DNA from: an uncultured Bacteroidales bacterium
GTDB lineage: Bacteria > Bacteroidota > Bacteroidia > Bacteroidales > G3-4614
Length of the DNA: 64,000 nucleotides
Direction of reading: 5' to 3'
Assembly (NCBI GenBank): GCA_949297125.1
Contig: CASFRS010000026.1
Span: 1 to 64,000 of the forward strand
In this document: positions 59,758 to 64,000 of the stretch, one piece after another
How positions within the stretch are numbered: the stretch's first letter is position 1
How the letters are laid out: every line of letters starts with the position of its first letter
Program-made: the position numbers and the translations under genes
The notes under the pieces: generated by a model
Seen by the model: the letters and a program-made list of their open reading frames with translations, nothing else
Databases searched by the model: none
What the model was told of the DNA's origin: nothing

Positions 59758-62736
59758 ATGTTCAAAAAGAGTTGCATAATACTCCTTTCGGCTCTCTTCT
59801 TCTCGCTTCCGGCCCACGAGGGGAGCGTACAGCGCATAGTCCCGTGCAGGGAAGAACTGCACGATGCCGTGGCATGGAGCGACTCGGTCTACAACTCCCT
59901 GTCGCTTCGCGAAAGGGCCGGGCAACTCTTTATTGCGGGGGTGTACGCCACCGACAACGAGGCAAACCGCAACAGCGTTACCCGCTTTGTGGAGAAATAC
60001 GGCGTGGGAGGGTTGCTTTTCTCGAAAGGGAGCGCGGCAGGACAGGCCGCCATTACCAATCTGGCCCAGAAAAAGTCGAAAGTCCCGCTGCTGATTACGG
60101 CCGACGGGGAATGGGGGCTGGCAATGCGCCTTTCCGATACGCCCAAGTTCCCGAGGAACATAACAGTCGGTGCGGCCGGCAACGACTCCCTTACATACGC
60201 CTACGGGCGCGAGGTGGGGCGGCAGTGCCGCAGGCTCGGAATCCATGTAAACTTCGCCCCCGACATCGATGTAAACAGCAACCCCGCCAACCCGGTAATA
60301 GGGACACGGGCTTTCGGCGACGATCCGCACGACGTGGCCCGGCTCGGCATACTTTACGCCCGCGGGCTGTCGGACGAGGGGGTGCTTCCGGTTGCAAAGC
60401 ATTTTCCGGGACACGGCGATGTTGCGGCCGATTCGCACAAGACCCTCCCGGTAAACGGCAAGTCGCTGCAGGAAATAGCCGACGAGGAGCTTGTCCCTTT
60501 CAGGGAATACATAGAAGCCGGCATGAAAGGAATCATGACGGGACACCTGCATGTTCCGGCCATAGACCCTACCGAGGGGATTCCGTCGTCGCTGTCGCCG
60601 CTGACGGTTGATACGCTGCTGAAAAAGGGGCTGGGGTTCAACGGGCTTGTATTTACCGATGCATTGGAAATGAAAGGGGCAAATGCCGACAGGCAGGCTG
60701 TCAAGGCTTTACTGGCCGGGAACGACATACTGCTGAAACCGTTGGACCTTGCAAAGAGCATAGCCGAAATTGAAGAGGCCGTCGCCGACGGGACACTGCC
60801 GGAAGAACAGTTCGAGAAGGCCGTAAAAAAGGTGCTGCGCCACAAATACGTCCTTATGTGCGGGCAAGACAAGGTGGTGCAGACAGCATCGCTGCACAAG
60901 GACCTCAATTCGGCAAAGGCAGAGGAACTGATCTATTCGCTTTATGCCGGGGCGGTAACGCTGCTGAAAAACGACAGTTCGCTGGTCCCGTTCAAGGACC
61001 TTGAAGAAAAACGCTTTACGGTAATGAACTTCGGAGGAAGCGGCAACTCGCCGTTTACCGCCATGTGCCGCAACTACACCGACATAAACAAGGGGGGCGA
61101 AGGGGAGCGCATAATGATTGCCGCCATACATTCGGGCAACGCCAAATACCTGCATCAGGTAAAAGAAGCATGCCGCGGAAAACGGTACGTGGCGGTATTC
61201 TTTACATCGCCCTACGTGCTGGAACGGTATGCCGAGGTGATAAAGAACGCCGAAGCGGCAGTAATAGCTTATGAAAACGAAGCTGTTGCAGAGGAGTGTG
61301 CAGCCGAAGTACTGTTCGGCGGGCTGGGGGCGAACGGCACGCTGCCCGTAGAGGTACCGGGGGTGTTTGCCCGCGGTACGGGGCTGAAGAGCGAAGCCGT
61401 CCGCCTGGGATACGCGCCTGCGGGACTGGTGGGCATGAACCGCGACTCGCTGCTGATTATAGACCGGATTGTAAACGAGGGGCTGAAAGAGGGTGCATAC
61501 CCGGGATGCCAGGTCCTCGTGGCCCGGCACGGGAAAATAATATACAACAAGGCATTCGGAACTCTGAACGGGGAGAAGAAGAACCCGGTAACGACGCACA
61601 CCGTATACGACCTTGCGTCCGTTACCAAATGCACGGCAACGCTGCCCGCAATCATGCGGCTGTGCAGCGACGGCAAGTTCAACACGGAAGAGAAGCTCTC
61701 GGCCTCCCTGCCGGAACTGAAAGGGTATCCCGTAGGGGAGATTACCGGCATCGAGGCGCTTTACCACGAAAGCGGGCTGCCATCGGGAATTTCGTGGGCA
61801 TCGCTGCTGATAGACACGGCCAGTTATGAAACGCCGCTCTTTTCGGGACGCAGGAAGGACGGATACAAAATACAGATAGAAGAGAGGGTGTACGCAAACG
61901 CCGACGCAAAGTTGCGCAGCGACCTGTTTTCAGGGAAATGCGGAAAGGATTTCACCCTGCGGATAACCGACAGCATTTACGCACTCGGGTCGATAAAGGA
62001 CACCGTCCTTGCCGAAATAATGAAGATTACCCCCAAAACCCCGAAGAGGTACAGATACAGCGATATAAACTTCCTGCTGCTGCAACGCTGCGCCGAGAGG
62101 ATAACGGGCGTCCCGCTCGACAGATATGTCGATTCGCTATTCTATGCCCCGCTCGGCATGACACATACCGGATTCAGCCCTCTTTCACGCTTCCGGCGCG
62201 ACGAGATAGCCCCTACCGAAGACGACGGTTTCATGCGCAAGGAACTGTTGCAGGGGTATACGCACGATGAAACGGCGTGCTTTACGGGAGGCGTGAGCGG
62301 GAACGCCGGACTCTTCGGGACGGCAACCGACCTTGCCAAACTGCTGCAGATGTACCTGAACGACGGCACATACGGCGGCGAGCGTTTCATAGGAGAAGAG
62401 AGCATAAGGATGTTCACGCACGGCAAAAGCCCCAACAGCCGCAGGGGTCCGGGCTTCGACAAGCCCGATACGGAGAACCCCGACAAAAGCCCTACATCGG
62501 AAAACGCGCCGGCTTCGGTTTACGGACACACCGGCTACACCGGGACGGCTTTTTGGGTAGACCCCGACAATGAACTGATATATATCTTCATATCGAACAG
62601 AGTATTCCCGCACAGGTGGAACAAGAAACTGATGGAAATGAATATCCGCCCGCGGATACAAAGCGCCATATATTCGTCCATAACCGACACCGCCACGGCC
62701 GCAGAAGAAGAGCCGGCAAAGGAGACCGTTCAATGA
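59758..62736 (+). CDS. NagZ-like GH3 glycosidase fused to a beta-lactamase-fold domain
   Basis: This 992-residue exported protein has a signal peptide (MFKKSCIILLSALFFSLPAH). The GH3 domain covers about 40-395 with the NagZ signature KHFPGHGDVAADSHKTLP (K214-P231) and the nucleophile in VFTDALEMKG (D301). A GH3 C-terminal sandwich extends to about residue 560. A serine-hydrolase domain of the class C beta-lactamase/PBP4* family covers about 570-985, with S621-V-T-K624, YSD near YRYSDINFLLL, and HTG in GHTGYTGTAFW. NagZ-type enzymes remove N-acetylglucosamine from muropeptides; the second domain could act on peptide stems. Such fusions are known from Bacteroidetes. The next gene follows after 26 nt. 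Confidence 0.9.
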   Translation: MFKKSCIILLSALFFSLPAHEGSVQRIVPCREELHDAVAWSDSVYNSLSLRERAGQLFIAGVYATDNEANRNSVTRFVEKYGVGGLLFSKGSAAGQAAITNLAQKKSKVPLLITADGEWGLAMRLSDTPKFPRNITVGAAGNDSLTYAYGREVGRQCRRLGIHVNFAPDIDVNSNPANPVIGTRAFGDDPHDVARLGILYARGLSDEGVLPVAKHFPGHGDVAADSHKTLPVNGKSLQEIADEELVPFREYIEAGMKGIMTGHLHVPAIDPTEGIPSSLSPLTVDTLLKKGLGFNGLVFTDALEMKGANADRQAVKALLAGNDILLKPLDLAKSIAEIEEAVADGTLPEEQFEKAVKKVLRHKYVLMCGQDKVVQTASLHKDLNSAKAEELIYSLYAGAVTLLKNDSSLVPFKDLEEKRFTVMNFGGSGNSPFTAMCRNYTDINKGGEGERIMIAAIHSGNAKYLHQVKEACRGKRYVAVFFTSPYVLERYAEVIKNAEAAVIAYENEAVAEECAAEVLFGGLGANGTLPVEVPGVFARGTGLKSEAVRLGYAPAGLVGMNRDSLLIIDRIVNEGLKEGAYPGCQVLVARHGKIIYNKAFGTLNGEKKNPVTTHTVYDLASVTKCTATLPAIMRLCSDGKFNTEEKLSASLPELKGYPVGEITGIEALYHESGLPSGISWASLLIDTASYETPLFSGRRKDGYKIQIEERVYANADAKLRSDLFSGKCGKDFTLRITDSIYALGSIKDTVLAEIMKITPKTPKRYRYSDINFLLLQRCAERITGVPLDRYVDSLFYAPLGMTHTGFSPLSRFRRDEIAPTEDDGFMRKELLQGYTHDETACFTGGVSGNAGLFGTATDLAKLLQMYLNDGTYGGERFIGEESIRMFTHGKSPNSRRGPGFDKPDTENPDKSPTSENAPASVYGHTGYTGTAFWVDPDNELIYIFISNRVFPHRWNKKLMEMNIRPRIQSAIYSSITDTATAAEEEPAKETVQ

Positions 62737-62762
62737 AGCTCACAAATTAATTAGCAGCACTA

Positions 62763-63995
62763 ATGGTACTGAACTACATTTGGTTAGGATTCTTTTTCGT
62801 GGCTTTTGCAGTAGCCGTAGCCGAGACTGTTACGGGCGGCAATGCAGGGATATGGTCGGATATAATGAACGCCTCTTTCTCCTCGGCCAAAACGGCCTTT
62901 GAAATATCGCTCGGCCTTACCGGCGTCCTTTCATTATGGCTGGGACTGATGAAAATAGGGGAACGCGGAGGGGTTATATCGGTTTTCGCGCGCATGACAT
63001 CGCCGTTCTTCTCGCGCCTGTTTCCCGACATACCGAAAAACAGCCCCGTATTCGGGTCGATTTTCATGAACTTCTCGGCCAACATGCTGGGACTGGACAA
63101 CGCCGCCACGCCTCTCGGGCTGAAAGCCATGCGCGAAATGCAGGAACTGAACCCCGACAAGGAGAAGGCCACGAACCCCATGATAATGTTCCTGGTACTC
63201 AACACCACGGGCCTGACCTTGGTGCCGATAAGCGTAATGGTATACAGGGCGCAGATGGGCGCAGCCAACCCGTCGGACATATTCCTGCCCATACTGATAG
63301 CCACTTATGTTTCAACCCTTACCGGTCTTGTCCTGACCTGCATAAAACAACGGATAAAACTTTACGACAAGGTTATCCTGTCGGTTCTGGTGGGACTGAC
63401 GGCCATTATAGGCGGCATTCTCTATTTCTTCTCCGGACTGCCGCAGGAGAAAATCTCGCTTTACTCTACCGTTACGGCCAACTCGCTTCTGTTTACCATT
63501 ATAATAGGATTCCTGGCGGCAGGGGTAAAAAGCCGCATAAACGTATACGACGCCTTTATAGACGGTGCAAAAGAGGGGTTTAAGACTGCCGTTACCATTA
63601 TCCCCTACCTTGTGGCCATGCTGGTAGCCATTGCCGTGTTCCGGGCTTCGGGGGCGATGGATTTCCTTATTTCGGGCATCTCGTATGTTGTGGAGGCATG
63701 CGGTGCGGATACCGACTTCGTCGGCGCACTGCCCACGGCGTTGATGAAACCCTTGAGCGGAAGCGGTGCAAGGGGTATGATGGTAGACGCCATGGCCACA
63801 TACGGGCCCGATTCGTTTGTAGCAAGGGTAGCCTCCACCATTCAGGGTTCGACCGATACCACCCTCTATATCATAGCGGTCTACTTCGGCAGCGTAGGGA
63901 TAAAGAAAACGCGCTACGCCGCAGGTTACGGGCTGCTGGCCGACCTGGCCGGGATATTGGCAGCCATATTCGTAGCCTACATATTCTTCAAATAA
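62763..63995 (+). CDS. Fused SpmA/SpmB-like membrane protein
   Basis: This 410-residue inner-membrane protein has two Gate/nucleoside-recognition halves. The first (about 1-200) matches SpmA (FSSAKTAFEISLGLTGVLSLWLGLMKIGER, NMLGLDNAATPLGLKAMREM). The second (about 220-410) matches SpmB (FIDGAKEGFKTAVTIIPYLVAM, LMKPLSGSGARGMMVDAMAT, STIQGSTDTTLYIIAVYFGS). In Bacillus these are separate spore-dehydration proteins. In non-sporulating Bacteroidetes a single fused gene is usual and its role is unknown, perhaps transport of a small metabolite. The stop lies at the window edge (63993-63995). Confidence 0.88.
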   Translation: MVLNYIWLGFFFVAFAVAVAETVTGGNAGIWSDIMNASFSSAKTAFEISLGLTGVLSLWLGLMKIGERGGVISVFARMTSPFFSRLFPDIPKNSPVFGSIFMNFSANMLGLDNAATPLGLKAMREMQELNPDKEKATNPMIMFLVLNTTGLTLVPISVMVYRAQMGAANPSDIFLPILIATYVSTLTGLVLTCIKQRIKLYDKVILSVLVGLTAIIGGILYFFSGLPQEKISLYSTVTANSLLFTIIIGFLAAGVKSRINVYDAFIDGAKEGFKTAVTIIPYLVAMLVAIAVFRASGAMDFLISGISYVVEACGADTDFVGALPTALMKPLSGSGARGMMVDAMATYGPDSFVARVASTIQGSTDTTLYIIAVYFGSVGIKKTRYAAGYGLLADLAGILAAIFVAYIFFK

Positions 63996-64000
63996 CAGAG

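Noticed and set aside
1..64000. CRISPR arrays, insertion sequences, prophage or toxin-antitoxin modules
   Set aside because: No regularly spaced repeats, transposase motifs, phage structural genes or paired small toxin genes were found; only the integrase scar at 8.7 kb points to past mobility.

Overview
The window is chromosomal DNA of a Bacteroidales bacterium. The evidence is the T9SS pair PorU/PorV, BspA-type leucine-rich repeats, a SusC-family TonB receptor with a BtuG-like lipoprotein, DUF3256 and DUF4465 proteins, the trpBEGDCFA gene order, and many promoters of the Bacteroidetes type (TTG, 19-20 nt, TAnnTTTG). GC is near 50%. A Rikenellaceae-type (Alistipes-like) host would fit, but that placement is inference. 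There are no rRNA genes, CRISPR arrays or intact insertion sequences. Coding density is high.

Layout. 0-3.3 kb: surface genes (lipoprotein, two small beta-barrels, a leucine-rich-repeat protein). 3.6-8.4 kb: rubrerythrin, then an HU / 29-residue basic protein / RNase G cluster, a DUF3256 protein and a DMT transporter. 8.5-9.1 kb: tRNA-Phe followed by the decayed start of a tyrosine integrase. 9.1-12.3 kb: a three-heme cytochrome c peroxidase with its System II maturation proteins CcsA and ResB. 12.6-19.2 kb: housekeeping genes (manC, rpmH, efp, exonuclease, glycosyltransferase, lipoprotein, greA, HIT, ispF). 18.8-25.3 kb: a minus-strand cluster rex-FAH-porU-porV-ispF. 25.5-36.8 kb: SUI1, an AddA/RecB-like helicase-nuclease, dapB, lepB, WbqC, an MFS exporter, a TPR protein, ribH, ferredoxin and an MscS channel. 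37-44.2 kb: beta-barrel, DUF2156/GNAT, OmpA and sialidase-like genes. 44.3-51 kb: the complete tryptophan operon with a leader-peptide attenuator. 51.2-52.8 kb: nucleoside phosphorylase and queH. 53.1-58.9 kb: a cobalamin-riboswitch-controlled outer-membrane uptake operon. 59-64 kb: rplS, a NagZ-type GH3/beta-lactamase-fold fusion and a fused SpmA/SpmB membrane protein.

How the parts work together. PorU (sortase) and PorV (shuttle) belong to the type IX secretion system, and the DUF4465 protein of the B12 operon carries a T9SS-like C-terminal signal, so this locus and the T9SS are probably linked. The trp operon is preceded by an 18-residue leader peptide with three consecutive Trp codons and a perfect intrinsic terminator. 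The greA gene has a structured 185-nt leader that ends in a terminator hairpin, recalling the E. coli greA/GraL arrangement.

The strongest unexplained signals are these two leaders, a recurring long palindrome (half-site GTTTCTCTTA) at about 0.1 and 38.0-38.2 kb, and a pair of 69-bp direct repeats before dapB, one of which supplies the -33 element of the dapB promoter. All functional statements rest on reading the sequence and on remembered family features. No search or folding program was run.
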